In this document: piece after piece, positions 50,044-62,233 of the stretch | How positions within the stretch are numbered: the stretch's first letter is position 1 | How the letters are laid out: every line of letters begins with the position of its first letter | DNA from: Alistipes putredinis | Lineage (GTDB): Bacteria > Bacteroidota > Bacteroidia > Bacteroidales > Rikenellaceae | Assembly: GCA_022009915.1 (NCBI GenBank) | Contig: CP091730.1 | Location: 1,736,001 to 1,800,000 of the forward strand | Length of the DNA stretch: 64,000 nt | Direction of reading: 5' to 3' | Notes under the pieces: model-generated | What the model saw: the letters and a program-made list of their open reading frames with translations, nothing else | Databases searched by the model: none | What the model was told of the DNA's origin: nothing | Translations under genes and position numbers: made by a program

Positions 50044-51403
50044 TTAAAACAGTTTTTCGATAACGCACAGCCACTTGTAAGGGGCATACCTTGCAGGAAT
50101 ATCCACCGCAGTAGAAGTAGATAGAACCGCTCTGCGGTTGCTGAATGTTTCGAAGCTGTCGCGACCGTGATAACGGCCCATGCCGCTGTATCCGACCCCT
50201 CCGAACGGCAGGTATTTGTTGGCAAGGTGCATCACCGTGTCGTTTATACATGCTCCGCCCGAGCACGTCCGTTCCAAAACCATGCGGGCCGTGCGTTTGC
50301 CGCCGAAATAGTACAACGCCAGCGGTCTCTCTCTTTCGGAAACGAAATCCGTCGCCTGCCGCAAATCCTCGAATTCGATTATCGGCAGCACGGGACCGAA
50401 GATTTCCTGCTTCATGAGCGAGCACTCCGTATCTTTCACTTCCACGGCCGTAGGGGCGAAATACCGCAAACTACTGTCATAAGTTCCTCCGAATACGATT
50501 CGGCCGGCTCCGTCCAGAAAGCCTGCAAGCCGCTCGACGGATTTGCCGTCGATAATTCGCGGATAGTCGGGGCTTGTCTTCGGCTCGGGGCCGAAAAATC
50601 TACGTACCGCCGCCTGCAACGCTATTTCGAACTTATCCTTTACATCTCTGTGAACCAATACGTAATCGGGAGCCACGCATGTTTGTCCGGCATTAAGGAA
50701 CTTGCCCCACCCTATTCTGCGTGCCGCGATTTCGATATTTGCGTCCTTGTCCACTATACACGGGCTCTTGCCTCCGAGTTCGAGAGTTACGGGGGTCAGA
50801 TTGTCGGCCGCACACCGCATAACCGTTTTTCCCGAATTCCGTGCCTCCGGTGTAGAATATATGGTCGAAACGCTGTTCCAGCAATTCATCCATTATCTCC
50901 GCACCGCCTTGCAACACGCAGACGTAATGCTGCGGGAACGCTTCATTTACGATTTTCTCTATTACACGAGCCGAAGCCGGAGCAGAAGGCGAAGGTTTTA
51001 CCACGGCGCAGTTTCCAGCCGCAACAGCTCCGATTAAAGGATTGAGCGACAGTTGCACCGGATAGTTCCACGGCGCGATTACAAGCACCACACCCAGAGG
51101 CTGATACATCACTCGGCTTGCCGCCGGCATCAGAAATAGCGGCGTTTTCACCCTGCGCGGGCGCATCCACCCTTTCAGGTGCGAGATGTGATAATCTATT
51201 TCTCCGAGCATGATTCCTATCTCGGTCGTGTAGCTTTCGAATCCGGATTTCGACAAATCGACGCGCAGAGCCTCTTCTATCGACGCTCTGTTCGATACGA
51301 TTGCTCCACGCAGTTTTTTCAGAGCCTGCAATCTGAATTCGAGCGGCAGTGTCGCTCCGCTGCGGAAAAAGTCGCGTTGGGATTGTACGGTGTCCTTTAT
51401 CAT
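50044..51403 (-). CDS. NAD(P)-dependent aldehyde dehydrogenase (frameshifted)
   Basis: About 453 residues of the short, membrane-fatty-aldehyde type. VIAPWNYPVQLSLNPL holds the catalytic Asn, FYTGGTEFGK the NAD loop, TLELGGKSPCIV the Glu, and NAGQTCVAPDYVL the nucleophile Cys; EIFGPVLPII closes the active site. It oxidises aldehydes to acids. One indel near 50828. I start at the Met at 51403 (MIKDTVQS); another lies at 51421. Confidence 0.88.
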
Positions 51404-51480
51404 ATGCCGATATGAAAACAAAGACCGTGCGACAAAGTGCTATACCCTGCCGACGGTCTTTGAAAAAATGTATTCGAGTT

Positions 51481-51765
51481 TTACTTGCTCAACTGGCTCA
51501 ACTCCGAGAACATGCCGTCCACTCTTTCGAACATGTCGCTGCGAAGCTGTGCATAGTGTTTTTTCACGAGACTCTTGTTGTGTTTTTCGACCGGATTGTT
51601 GGCTTTCGAAAAGAGTTCGTTGCGCAAATCCACCGCTTTTTCGATTATCCCTACAATCTCGTCCTTTTTGTCGGGATGAAAAATATAATGCGAGGTAGCA
51701 GTCCGTTACGACTTCTTCCACCAGATAATCGATGTCTTTCTTGATTGATTTTTTACACTTGCCAT
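51481..51765 (-). CDS. Conserved hypothetical protein, Bacteroidetes (frameshifted)
   Basis: Not visible as one frame. Joining across indels near 51745 and 51690 (T5 run) gives about 94 residues: IKKDIDYLVEEVVTDCYLAL, then FHPDKKDEIVGIIEKAVDLR and a C-terminal helix RVDGMFSELSQLSK. It is helical, charged and cytoplasmic. I recognise the general pattern from small Bacteroidales proteins of unknown function but assign no role. It sits 78 bases upstream of the aldehyde dehydrogenase on the same strand. Confidence 0.55.
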
Positions 51766-51841
51766 AGTAATAGTGATTTTTTTCTTGCTTACAAAAATAC
51801 GAATAAAATTCAAATACGGCAACTTTTAACGCATTTTTAGA

Positions 51842-53295
51842 TTAAAGATTCAGAAAATCAACCATATCACCGCTGTTCATGGATTCGACGCCGTAGTACT
51901 CGGCCGTTTTTTCTCCGGCCCTGCCGTGCTCGAATACGCCTATCGCCGAGGCCTGCGGCGAACTGTAACCGGCTGCAAGAAGCCCCGTAAGAAGTCCTGT
52001 GAGCACATCCCCGCTGCCGCCTTTTGGCCATGCCGCTGCTGCCCGTCGAATTGAAAAAAATATCCTGCCGTCGGCCATGCACACTGCCGTATGCGGGCCT
52101 TTTATGATTACAGTTCCGCCGATGTAAGAGGCCAAATACACTCCGTGCGCGAGTTTTTCCTGCTCGGAACTCCACCTGCCGACAAGACGTTCGAACTCTC
52201 CCAAGTGCGGCGTAAGGATACTGCCTTTCGGAATGATGTCGAGCAGCGCTCGATTGTGTGCTATGATATTCAGCGCATCGGCATCTATGACCATCGGAGC
52301 AGAAAACTCTTTTATCAAATTCCGCAGTGCGGAAACGGTTCTGTCATCCTCGCCGATACCGCATCCCACACCTACGGCCGAATATTTTTGCAAGTCCGCA
52401 GGCATGGTCGCAAAAACGTTTTCCGGCTCGGGGCTGAGCATGGCCGACGGACACGAAATTTGCAGCGCGAGTCTCTCCGAACTCGGCGTATGCACCGTAA
52501 CGAGACCGCATCCGGAACGAAGCGCCGCACCTGTCGCAAGAACGGCCGCACCCGTCATATTAGGCGAACCGCACACGAGCAGCGCATGTCCGTACATGTT
52601 TTTTTATAAGCGAACTTGGATCTGCGGCGTTTGACAGCCGAAATGAGTTCAGGTTCGATGTAATTATACGGCGAGGCGAAACCGGAAGTGTCGATTCCGA
52701 TGTCGATAACCTCTATATTTCCGGCATGCTCTCCCGCCTCGGGCAGCATCATGGCGAGTTTGGGATATTGAATCGTCAGCGTCGTCGCGGCATTCACAAT
52801 CGTCCGACTGCCTGCGTTGTCCTCGGCGTTCATACCCGAGGGAATGTCTATCGAAATGACGGTACGGTCCGAAGCGTTTATCGACTCTATTAGACTTTTC
52901 AACGGTTCGCGCACCTCGCCCGACATTCCGGAGCCCAACAGCGCATCTACGATTATCGTATCTTCCGACACGGCAGGTTCATCGGTCAGCAGTCTGTCGG
53001 GCAGTCGTCTGAAATTCTCGGCACACTGCCGGCTCATCTGTTCTATTCCGAACGGAGTATAGACCCGACAGCTGAATCCGGCATTATGCAGAATCCTCGC
53101 CGCTGCCAATCCGTCGCCGCCGTTGTTTCCCTTGCCCGTGAAAAACAGCAGACTGTTGCTTTGGTCCACATTCTGGCATATCCACAACGCAATCTGCTCC
53201 GCCGCTCTCTCCATAAGGTCGATAGGCTCGATTCCTTCGTCACGAACCGTTAGGGCATCGGCCTGACCAATCTGGCATCCGGTAAGAATTTTCAT
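51842..53295 (-). CDS. nnr: Bifunctional NAD(P)HX epimerase/dehydratase (frameshifted)
   Basis: Repairs hydrated NAD(P)H. The N-terminal YjeF epimerase domain (residues 1-215) has LLFFTGKGNNGGDGLAAARI and VDALLGSGMSG; the C-terminal ADP-dependent dehydratase has LTPHLGEFERLVGR and KGGSGDVLTGLLTGLLA. About 485 residues. Indels near 52603 (joining FAYK to NMYGHALLVCGSP) and around 52030. It begins seven bases after the argB stop and is the last gene of the arginine operon. Confidence 0.9.
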
Positions 53296-53302
53296 CGTCT
53301 TT

Positions 53303-54082
53303 CTATTTTCGAAGCGTCGTTCCGCCGTAATCGGGACGCGCTATGTTTTCGGCACTGCAAATAACCACCTGCTTCACGCCACCTCGTATGGCCTTGAAAG
53401 CGTTTTTCGAGCTTCGGGAGCATTCCGTCGGCCACGACGCCGTTTCGGCGCAAAACCTCGAAATCCGTCTCCGTAATAGTCGGAATCACAGAGTCTTCGT
53501 CATTCACGTCCGAAAGAACGCCCTGTTTTTCGAAACAGTAGACCAATTCCACCTCTTCGCCAGTCTCGGCCATACCCGTCGCAATGGTTTGCGCAACTGT
53601 GTCGGCATTGGTATTGAGCACTCCTCCGGCAGCATAATCGTATGTGATTGGCGCCGCGACTATTACGTATCCGGCATCCGTAAGCATCTTTACGAGCTGG
53701 GAATTGATGCTTTTCGGGTCGCCGACAAAGCCGTAGTCCACAGGCTCCGGACTGCGCCTTACCGAGCGTATTAACGCCCCGTCGGCTCCGCTGAGTCCGA
53801 CCGCATTGCATCCTCGGCTCTGCAATCCTGCCACTATATTCTTGTTGATTGCTCCGGCATATACCATCGTAACCACGCGCAGCGTCTGCTCGTCCGTCAC
53901 CCTGCGTCCATCTATCATACGCGTTTCGATGCCAAGAGCCTTGGAAATGGTCGTAGCAACTTTGCCGCCGCCGTGAACAAGTATCTTTTTGCCGGACAGA
54001 TGCGCGAAACCGGTAAGAAACGCTTCTAATTTTTTTCGGGGTTATCGACAATATTGCCGCCTATCTTGACAACTTTCAACAT
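53303..54082 (-). CDS. argB: Acetylglutamate kinase (frameshifted)
   Basis: Second step of arginine synthesis, phosphorylating N-acetylglutamate. KVVKIGGNIVD and ILVHGGGKVATTISK bind ATP and substrate; MIDGRRVTDEQTL, GLSGADGALI and GGVLNTNADTVAQTIA are further family landmarks. About 259 residues. Indels near 54033 and 53390; past the last the frame reads RGGVKQVVICSAENIA and stops at 53305-53303, seven bases before nnr. Confidence 0.92.
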
Positions 54083-54131
54083 AGTTATATCATTGATTCA
54101 ACGACTGTTTACAAACTTTCTCGAAAGGTTA

Positions 54132-55272
54132 TCAACACATCTCTGTCAATAACTTACCGAACGAAGCAAGGAACATGTCCGCCTGCTCGCGCGAGACATT
54201 GAGCGCTGGAAGCAGACGCACCGTATTCTTGCCGGCTGCTCCGACGAATATTTTCTCCTCGAACAACAACCTGCGGCGAAGCGGTGCACTCTCGACAGGA
54301 AGGTCCACTCCTATCATAAGCCCGCGGCCTCTCACATCTGTCAGCTGAGGCATCGCACGAAGTTTTTCGAGCAGGTACTCGCCCGTCTTCGCGGCATTGT
54401 CCATAAGATTGTCCCGCAACATAATCTCTGCCACGGCAATCGCGGCCGCACATGCGAGGTGGTTTCCGCCGAACGTCGTGCCGAGCATACCGATAGTCGG
54501 AGCTATCTTCGGAGAAATGGATATGGCTCCGATAGGGAAGCCGTTTCCCAGTCCCTTTGCCATGGTATAGATATCGGCATTCACACCCGCATGGTCCGTA
54601 GCATAGTATCTGCCGCTTCGTCCGCAGCCGCACTGCACCTCGTCGGCTATGTAAACGGCTCCGTATTTGTCGCACAGCGAACGTATCAGCCGGAGAAATT
54701 CCGCGCTCGCGAGCTTGATGCCGCCCACGCCCTGAATAGCCTCGATTATTACACCTGCCACCTGTTCGCCGTTCTGTTCGAAATACTCCGTCAGCGCCTG
54801 ACAATCGTTATAGGGAAGGAAAACGACGTTGTCCGTGCGATTGACCGGAGCGACGATTTTCGGATTGTCGGTTGCGGCCACGGCCAGTGAAGTCCTGCCG
54901 TGGAATGCGCCCTTGAAAGCCACGATTTTTACTGCGGCCCGTGTGGAACGAGGCGAGTTTCATCGCATTCTCGTTGGCTTCGGCCCCCGAGTTGCAAAGG
55001 AACAGTTGATAGTCGTTTTTGCCGCTGACGGCACCCAACTTCTCGGTCAACTCTTTTTGGCGTGCTATAATGACCGAGTTGGAATAGAATCCGAGCTGGT
55101 TGAGCTGGTCTGTCACCGCCTTGACGTAATCGGGATTGGTGTGGCCGACGGATATTACGGCATGACCGCCGTACATGTCCAGATAGCGCGTTCCCTTGTC
55201 GTCCCACACCCACGAGCCTTCGCCCTTCGTTATGGTAATGTCGTTTACGGCGTAAACGTCGAACATTTTCAT
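54132..55272 (-). CDS. argD: Acetylornithine aminotransferase (frameshifted)
   Basis: Class-III PLP aminotransferase, about 380 residues. LFLCNSGAEANENAMKLA binds the cofactor phosphate, IADEVQCGCGRSG holds the Asp pairing the pyridine ring, and MAKGLGNGFPIGA the PLP lysine. It converts N-acetylglutamate semialdehyde to acetylornithine. One indel near 54935 joins FHTGR to VKIVAFKGAFHGRTSLA. It begins 24 bases after argC with AGGAGG before the start. Confidence 0.92.
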
Positions 55273-55296
55273 AGTTTGATTCCTCCTTAATTTTTT

Positions 55297-56279
55297 TTAG
55301 AAAGCGGACGGTTTGAGTCTCAGACCGCTCTTTTTCATCCAGACCGAACATCAGATTCAGATTCTGTACGGCCTGACCGCTGGCTCCTTTGAGCAAATTG
55401 TCGATTTGGCTGTTTATCATCAGTTTGTCTCCGTGTTTCTCGACATGGACGAAACACTTGTTGGTATTGACCACCTGTTTGAGGTTTATCGGACCGCGGC
55501 TGACGAATGTGAAAGCGGCGTTTCGATAATACTCCGTATAGAGTTCTTCGGCCTGCACGGCTGTCAAGTCGCTGTCGGTGTAAATCGTGGCATATATTCC
55601 CCGTGTGAAATCGCCGCGATAAGGTATGAAATTTATATCCGAATCGAACGATGGTTGCAGGGCATGTATGCTCTCCCCCTATTTCATTGAGATGCTGGTG
55701 CTCGAAACTCTTGTAGACCGATATGTTGTTCGCACGCCAGGCTGAAATGCGACGTTGCGGCGAGTTTCTGACCGGCACCAGTAGAACCCGTGGCGGCACT
55801 TATGTGTATCTCGCTTTCGAGCAGTCCGGCTGCGGCAAGCGGCAGCAGTCCGAGTTGCAGACATGTGGCGAAACACCCCGGGTTGGCAATGTTTGACGCC
55901 GAACGTATGCGCTCGCGGTTCATTTCCGGAAGTCCGTAAACAAAGCTCCTTTCGCCGATTGAGCTGCTGTCTTTCAAACGGAAATCCTGACTGAGGTCTA
56001 TTACGCGGATACTTTGCGGCAGAGGGTTGTTTTCCAGAAATTTGCGTGCATCGCCATGCCCCACGCAAAGCAGCACGACATCGACCTGCTCGGATATTTC
56101 CGGCGAAAAAAACGCATGTCCGTTTCGCCGAGCAAATCGGTGTGAACGTCCGACAGAAGATTGCCTCCGTTGCTGGTACTCTGTACGAATGCGAGCTTCA
56201 CATCGGGATGATTCAGCAGCAGGCGAATCGCCTCGCCGCCGGTGTAGCCCGCACCACCTATTACACCTACCTTTATCAT
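55297..56279 (-). CDS. argC: N-acetyl-gamma-glutamyl-phosphate reductase (frameshifted)
   Basis: NADPH-dependent reductase of arginine synthesis. VGVIGGAGYTGGEAIRLLL is the Rossmann motif and SNIANPGCFATCLQLGLLPL carries the catalytic Cys. About 327 residues. Indels near 56110, 55725, 55680 and 55312; at the last, dropping one A restores DEKSGLRLKPSAF and a stop at 55299-55297. It follows argG across a hairpin. Confidence 0.9.
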
Positions 56280-56297
56280 AACTTTTACATGTAAATA

Positions 56298-56335
56298 ACG
56301 GACGAACTCTTTTTCGATTACCAGAGTCCGTCCGT
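56298..56335 (-). terminator. Hairpin between argG and argC
   Basis: Thirteen-base arms with one mismatch (ACGGACGAACTCT/AGAGTCCGTCCGT) and a 12-base loop in the 63-base gap. The following T-run is weak, so it may be a partial terminator or an RNA-processing site within the operon. Confidence 0.55.
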
Positions 56336-56342
56336 CGTAAGT

Positions 56343-57554
56343 TTATTTTTCGCGGGCGACTACTCTTTGTTCACCTTGTGCCAGATTACGTTCTGCAATC
56401 CGAAAAATCTTTCCGAAGCCCTTCACGTCGTCGCTGCTCCAATCGCTCATCACTTCGCCGTAAGCACCGAACTTGTTGCTCATCAAATCGTGCTCGCTGC
56501 TGATGCCGACGACCACGAAACGATACGGATGCAAATCCACGTACACATCGCCAGAAACCATTCTCTGCGAGCTTTTCGAGCATTGCTTCGATATCGCGCA
56601 TCACGGGGTCGTAATACTGGCCTTCGTGCAGATAGTTGCCGTAGAAAGCGGAAATCTGGTCTTTCCAGAACAACTGCCACTTTGTCAGCGTATGTTTTTT
56701 TCGAGCATGTGGTGCGCCTTGATGATAATCATCGGAGCGGCAGCCTCGAATCCCACGCGGCCCTTGATGCCTATGATAGTGTCGCCCACGTGCATGTCGC
56801 GGCCTATGGCATACGGTGCGGCTATTTCGTGCAGAGCCTGAATGGCCTTTATGCGGTCGTCGAACTTCTTGCCGTCGAGAGCGACGAACTCGCCTTTCTC
56901 GAAAGTAAGAGTGATACGGCGGCTCTGAGTCTGTGTGAGCTGCGAAGGATATGCGCTCTCGGGCAGCGTCTCGGAAGACGTCAGAGTCTCCTTACCGCCG
57001 ACCGATGTACCCCATATACCTTGATTGATAGAGTATTCCGCTTTCTTGAAATCGAAATCTATACCGTTCTTGCGCAAGTACTCGATTTCCTCCTCGCGCG
57101 TGAGCCTCTTTTCGCGAATCAGGGCAATGACCTTTATTTCCGGTGCGACTATGTTGAAAATCATGTCGAAACGCACTTGGTCGTTTCCGGCGCCGGTACT
57201 TCCGTGGCAAAGGTAGTCGGCTCCAATCTGCTTGGCGTATTCCGCCACGGCAGTGGCCTGCGAGATACGCTCCGAACTTACGGAAATCGGGTATGTGGCG
57301 TTTTTGAGCACATTGCCGAAAATCATATACTTAATCGTGTCGTTGTAATAACGCTGCGCCACGTCCAGAACCTTGTAACTCTTTACGCCGAGCGCCTTTG
57401 CCCGCGACTCGATTTTCTTCAATTCCTCATCCGAGAAACCTCCCGTGCTTGCCAGAGCGGCATGCACTTCCAGCCCCATCTCCTTTGCGAGATAAACGGC
57501 GCTGTACGAAGTGTCCAGACCGCCGCTGAAAGCTAAAACGACTTTCTTGCTCAT
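56343..57554 (-). CDS. argG: Argininosuccinate synthase (frameshifted)
   Basis: Joins citrulline and aspartate with ATP. VVLAFSGGLDTSYSAVYLAK is the PP-loop, LCHGSTGAGNDQVRFD and QGIWGTSVGGKETL are substrate-binding stretches. About 403 residues. Indels near 56700 and 56560; after the second the frame reads MVSGDVYVDLHPYRFVVVGI. It starts 12 bases after the GNAT gene. Confidence 0.93.
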
Positions 57555-57566
57555 ATCCGTTATGTT

Positions 57567-58182
57567 TTAATGTTTCAAATTATACAAATCGTCCATGATG
57601 TTGAACAACTGGCTGGTCTTCATCGACGCGGTTATATGGTCCACCTCGGGGTCGAAGAGCATGGCCGTGCACAGACAGTTCTTGCGTCCCTTGGCTATCA
57701 GCGTGGGATAGTTCACGCAACTCTCGCAACCTTTCCAGAAAATATCATCGTCCGTCAGCTCCGAAAAAGTAACGGGACGGTAACCCAGTTCGGAGTTGAT
57801 TTTCATTACTGCCAGACCGGTGGTAAGACCGAACAGCTTGGCTCCCTTGAACATTTTCAGGGACAAGAAGAACGTCTTGGTCTTTATGGCTTTCGCAAGG
57901 CCGAGTTTTCGATATTTCGGATTTATGATAAGTCCCGAGTTGGCCACGTAGTTTCCGTGTCCCCAGCACTCGATATAACTGAATCCGGCCCATGTGCCGT
58001 CGCGGTGGAAAGCGATGACGGCCTTGCCCTCATCCATTTTCGAAGCTACGTATTCGGGGGTTCGTTTTGCGATTCCGGTACCTCTGACTTTTTGCCGATT
58101 CGGCCATTTCGTCGCATATTGTCTGAGCGAATTTCACATGCTCGTGCGAGGCAATCTCAACAATAAAATCATCTATTGACAT
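57567..58182 (-). CDS. GNAT acetyltransferase, probable N-acetylglutamate synthase
   Basis: About 204 residues. The GNAT core includes AVIAFHRDGTWAGFSYIECW, NSGLIINPKYRKLGLAKAIK (acetyl-CoA loop) and FGLTTGLAVMKINSELGYRP. One A too many near 58090 hides the junction KVRGTGIAKRTPEYVASKM. Position as first gene of the argG-argC-argD-argB run points to N-acetylation of glutamate, the first step, in place of classical ArgA; this is inference from context and from similar Bacteroidetes operons. Confidence 0.78.
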
Positions 58183-58213
58183 CTGTCGTTACGATATAAA
58201 TAATGAAAAAAAC

Positions 58214-58250
58214 GTGTATTTGATACACACCGTATCGGGGTGCAAAGATA
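58214..58250 (-). promoter_or_regulatory. Promoter and operator-like dyads of the arginine operon
   Basis: Minus-strand -7 element TATCTTTG at 58250-58243. Just downstream, around the start and in the leader, are GTGTAT-TTG-ATACAC (58214-58228) and the overlapping GATAC/GTATC (58222-58236). The first resembles an ARG box in layout. No clear -33 element. Confidence 0.55.
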
Positions 58251-58295
58251 GCTAAAAAAAGAACTTAAATGTTTTAGTTTTCTTAAATTATTAAA

Positions 58296-58303
58296 TATCT
58301 TTG
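58296..58303 (+). promoter_or_regulatory. -7 element of ileS
   Basis: TATCTTTG, an exact TAnnTTTG match 36 bases before the ileS start. It is divergent from the arginine-operon promoter 45 bases away. The -33 element is only a T-rich stretch. Confidence 0.6.
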
Positions 58304-58338
58304 TGCTTAATTTTCGAAACAGCAAAAACCTGTTTTTT

Positions 58339-61300
58339 TATGAGCAGTACGAAGTTTAAGGAGTATAAAGGACTCGATTTGACTCGTCTTGCAGACGAGG
58401 TTCTTTCCAAATGGGACGCCGACGACACGTTCCGCAAAAGTATAACCACTCGCGAGGGACATCCGTCTTTCGTATTTTTCGAGGGCCCTCCTTCGGCCAA
58501 CGGCCTGCCGGGCATACATCACATGATGGCCCGAACAATCAAGGACATCATCTGCCGCTACAAGACGCAACAGGGTTTTTCTGGTTCACCGCAAAGCGGG
58601 CTGGGACACGCACGGACTGCCTGTAGAGTTAGGCGTCGAAAAGAAACTCGGCATCACCAAGGAGGACATCGGCACCAAAATATCCATAGAGGAATACAAC
58701 AAGGTGTGCCGCAAGGCCGTCATGGAGTTCACAGGCGTATGGGAGGACATGACCCGCAAGATGGGTTACTGGGTGAATACCGAGAACCCGTACATAACCT
58801 ACGACAACAAATATATCGAGACCCTGTGGTGGATGCTCAAACAACTCTACGGCAAAGGTCTCCTGTATAAGGGATACACCATACAGCCGTACTCGCCCGC
58901 CGCGGGCACAGGCCTCAGCAACCACGAGCTCAACCAGCCGGGATGCTATCGCGACGTGAAGGACACGACCTGCACGGCGCAGTTCAAAATCATAAATGAC
59001 GAGCGCAGCCGCTTCCTGTTCGACGACGTGCAGGGAGAACTCTATTTTCTGGCTTGGACCACCACGCCGTGGACGCTTCCGTCGAACACGGCTCTGGCCG
59101 TAGGTCCGAACATCGAATACGTAAAGGTAAAGTGCCAGAATCCATACACCAAGGAACCACAGACGGTGGTCCTTGCAAAGGATTTGCTCGGCAGCTACTT
59201 CACTCCTAAAATGGAGGGCACCTATACCGTCGAGCCGCGTATATATAAAGGTCCGGAATTCGAGGGAATTCGCTACGAGCAGCTCATGCCGTGGGTCAAA
59301 CCGGACGGCGATGCTTTCCGCGTGATTCTCGGCGACTACGTAACCACGGTGGACGGTACCGGCATCGTCCACATCGCGCCCACGTTCGGTGCCGACGATG
59401 CCCGTGTCGCCGCAGTGGCCGGAATACCCGCTCTGCTCATGACTGACAAATCAGGCAAAACCGCGCCGATGGTCGATAAGACCGGAAAATTCTTCCTGCT
59501 CGAAGACCTCGACCCCTCTTGGGTTGCAGAGCACGTGGACACGGCTCTTTACGGCCAGTTCGCCGGACGATACGTCAAGAATGCTTACGACGACACGCTC
59601 CCCGCGGATGCAGAGACACTGGACGTGGATTTGTCCGTGCTTCTCAAATCCGAAAACAAGGCGTTCAAGATAGAGAAGCACACGCACAACTATCCGCACT
59701 GCTGGCGTACCGACAAACCGGTGCTCTACTACCCTCTCGATTCGTGGTTCATCAAGACCACTGCCGTGAAGGACAGGCTCATAGAGCTCAACAAGACCAT
59801 AAACTGGCGGCCGGAGTCTACCGGTACTGGACGTTTCGGCAAGTGGCTGGAAGGCCTCGTGGACTGGAATCTGTCGCGTTCGCGCTTCTGGGGCACTCCG
59901 CTCCCGATATGGGCGACCGAGGATTATTCGGAACTCAAATGTATAGGGTCAATCGAGGAGTTGAAAGCCGAAATCGACAAGTCCGTCGAGGCGGGACTCA
60001 TGGACAGGAATCCGTTCGCAGACTTCATCGTCGGCGATTTCTCCAAGGAGAATTACGACAAAATCGACCTGCACCGTCCCTATGTGGATGCCATCGTGTT
60101 GGTGTCGTCCAAAGGCGAACCGATGCGCCGCGAGAGCGACCTGATAGACGTATGGTTCGACAGCGGCGCGATGCCGTATGCACAGGTGCACTACCCGTTC
60201 GAGATTACCGACGAGCAGTTCGCCAAGGTATTCCCTGCCGATTACATAGCCGAGGGAGTGGACCAGACGCGCGGCTGGTTCTTCACGCTGCATGCGCTGG
60301 CGACGATGCTGTTCGACTCGGTGGCCTTCAAGAATATCATCTCCAACGGCCTCGTGCTGGACAAGAACGGCAACAAGATGAGCAAGCGTCTGGGCAATGC
60401 GATAGATCCGTTCGAGGTCATGAGCAAGTACGGTGTGGATGCCGTGCGTTGGTACATAATCACCAACTCGCAGCCGTGGGACAACCTCAAATTCGACGTG
60501 GACGGAGTAGACGAAGTGCGTCGCAAATTCTTCGGCACGCTCTACAACACGTACAGTTTCTTCGCTCTTTATGCCAATATCGACTCGTTCACGGGCCGCG
60601 AAGCCGAAGTTCCGGTGGAAAAACGCCCCGAGATAGACCGCTGGATTATCTCGCTGCTCAATACGCTCGTGGATAACGTAACTAAATCCTTGGAGGATTA
60701 CGACCCCACGCCGGCGGCCCGCATGATTCAGGATTTCGTCAGCGAAAACCTGTCCAACTGGTACGTGCGCCTAAATCGCAAGAGATTCTGGGGAGGTGAA
60801 ATGGACGAAGACAAATTGGCGGCATACCAGACGCTATACACGTGTATAGAAACCGTTGCACAGCTCTCGGCACCGTTCGCGCCGTTCATCAGCGACCGCA
60901 TATTCTGCGACCTTAACGCCGTAAGCGGGCGTCACGATGAAGTGTCCGTGCATCTGGCGGCATTTCCCAAGGCCGACAAGAGTCTCATAGACACTGAATT
61001 GGAAGATATGATGTCGCTCTCTCAGCGCGTTTCGTCGATGGTTCTCGCTCTGCGCCGCAAGGTCAATATCAAGGTGCGGCAACCGCTTTCGCGCATCATG
61101 ATTCCGGTGCTCGACCCGACGGTCGCCGCGCATATCGAAGCCTGCGGCTCCGTTGATTAAGAGCGAAGTGAACGTCAAGGAGATAGAACTTCTGGAAAAC
61201 ACCACCGGCGTGATTACCAAGCGCATCAAGCCCAACTTCAAGACCCTCGGTCCCAAATACGGCAAACAGATGAAGCAAATTTCCGCTCTTGTGGCATCAT

Positions 61301-61745
61301 TCTCGCAAGAGGACATAGCCGCAGTGGAAAGCAATCCAGTTACGGAGATAGAGATAGGCGGCGAACGCCTGCAACTCACGCGCGAGGATTTCGACATCGT
61401 ATCGGAGGATATGCCCGGCTGGTTGGTGGCATCGGAAGGCAAACTCACCGTTGCGCTCGACATCACCGTAACAGAGCAGCCTTCGCCGCGAAGGCACGGC
61501 CCGCGAGTCTCATCAACCGCATCCAGAACATCCGCAAGGACAGCGGATTCGAGGTAACGGACAAGATTCGCGTGGTAATTGCCGAAGACCCTGCCGTAAA
61601 CGGAGCCATAGAGGACTACGCTTCCTATATCGCTTCGCAAACCCTCGCCGTGGAAGTGCGTACTGCCGAGCGTGCGGAAGGCGACTTCATAAATGATGTA
61701 GACATAGACGACAAGACCGTTTCGATAGGCGTTACTCGACTGTGA
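58339..61745 (+). CDS. ileS: Isoleucyl-tRNA synthetase (frameshifted)
   Basis: Class-I synthetase of about 1135 residues. The HIGH-type motif is GPPSANGLPGIHH and the KMSKS motif NKMSKRLGN; WTTTPWTLPSNTALA marks the editing domain. The GIHH form and the length are like the second, eukaryote-like IleRS type common in Bacteroidetes. It charges tRNA-Ile. Indels in a T5 run near 58577 (joining GF to VHRKAGWDTHGLP), near 61150 and near 61500. The final part, RIQNIRKDSGFEVTDKIRVV, ends at 61743-61745. Confidence 0.94.
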
Positions 61746-61768
61746 CACAATAAAAAGGAGCAAAAAAA

Positions 61769-61799
61769 TTTGTTTTTTATCGTTAATATACGTATCTTG
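61769..61799 (+). promoter_or_regulatory. Possible promoter of the DksA-like gene
   Basis: TTTG at 61769-61772, 20 bases, then TATCTTG at 61793-61799, one T short of TATCTTTG. Given the many T-run indels, the full element is plausible. Confidence 0.45.
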
Positions 61800-61815
61800 T
61801 AAAAACAATATAAAA

Positions 61816-62213
61816 ATGTCATCTGTTATGGAAGAGGTAGAGAGACAAGATATTCGGACGAAGAACTGGCCGAGTTCAAGGCAATTATTTTTAGAAAAAC
61901 TCGAAAAGGCAAAAAGCCGATTACGAAGTCCTGCGGGCTTCCATAACGCTTACTTCGAGCAATGATACGGAGGATACGTCTCCGACGTTCAAGGTTTTGG
62001 AAGAAGGTGCCGCCACACTCTCCAAGGAAGAGTCCGGACGTCTGGCACAACGGCAGTTGAAATTCATCCAGCATTTGGAAGCCGCCCTCATGCGAATAGA
62101 AAACAAAAGCTACGGTATATGCCGTGCCACAGGCAAGCTGATACCGAAAGAGAGACTCCGAATCGTGCCGCATGCAACGCTTTTGCGTCGAGGCCAAAAA
62201 CGAAAAAAAGTAG
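61816..62213 (+). CDS. TraR/DksA-family RNA polymerase-binding protein (frameshifted)
   Basis: About 130 residues after repairing indels near 61850, 61890, 61915 and 62182. A coiled-coil N-terminal part (LEKLEKAKADYEVL) is followed by VLEEGAATLSKEES and the globular end YGICRATGKLIPKERLRIVP, then HATLCVEAKNEKK. Of the four zinc cysteines of DksA only two remain, as CxxT and CxxA, like the zinc-independent DksA2 type. It should bind the RNA polymerase secondary channel and act with ppGpp, which the rel product in this window makes. Confidence 0.83.
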
Positions 62214-62233
62214 GAATCTCTACGACTTTCTAA

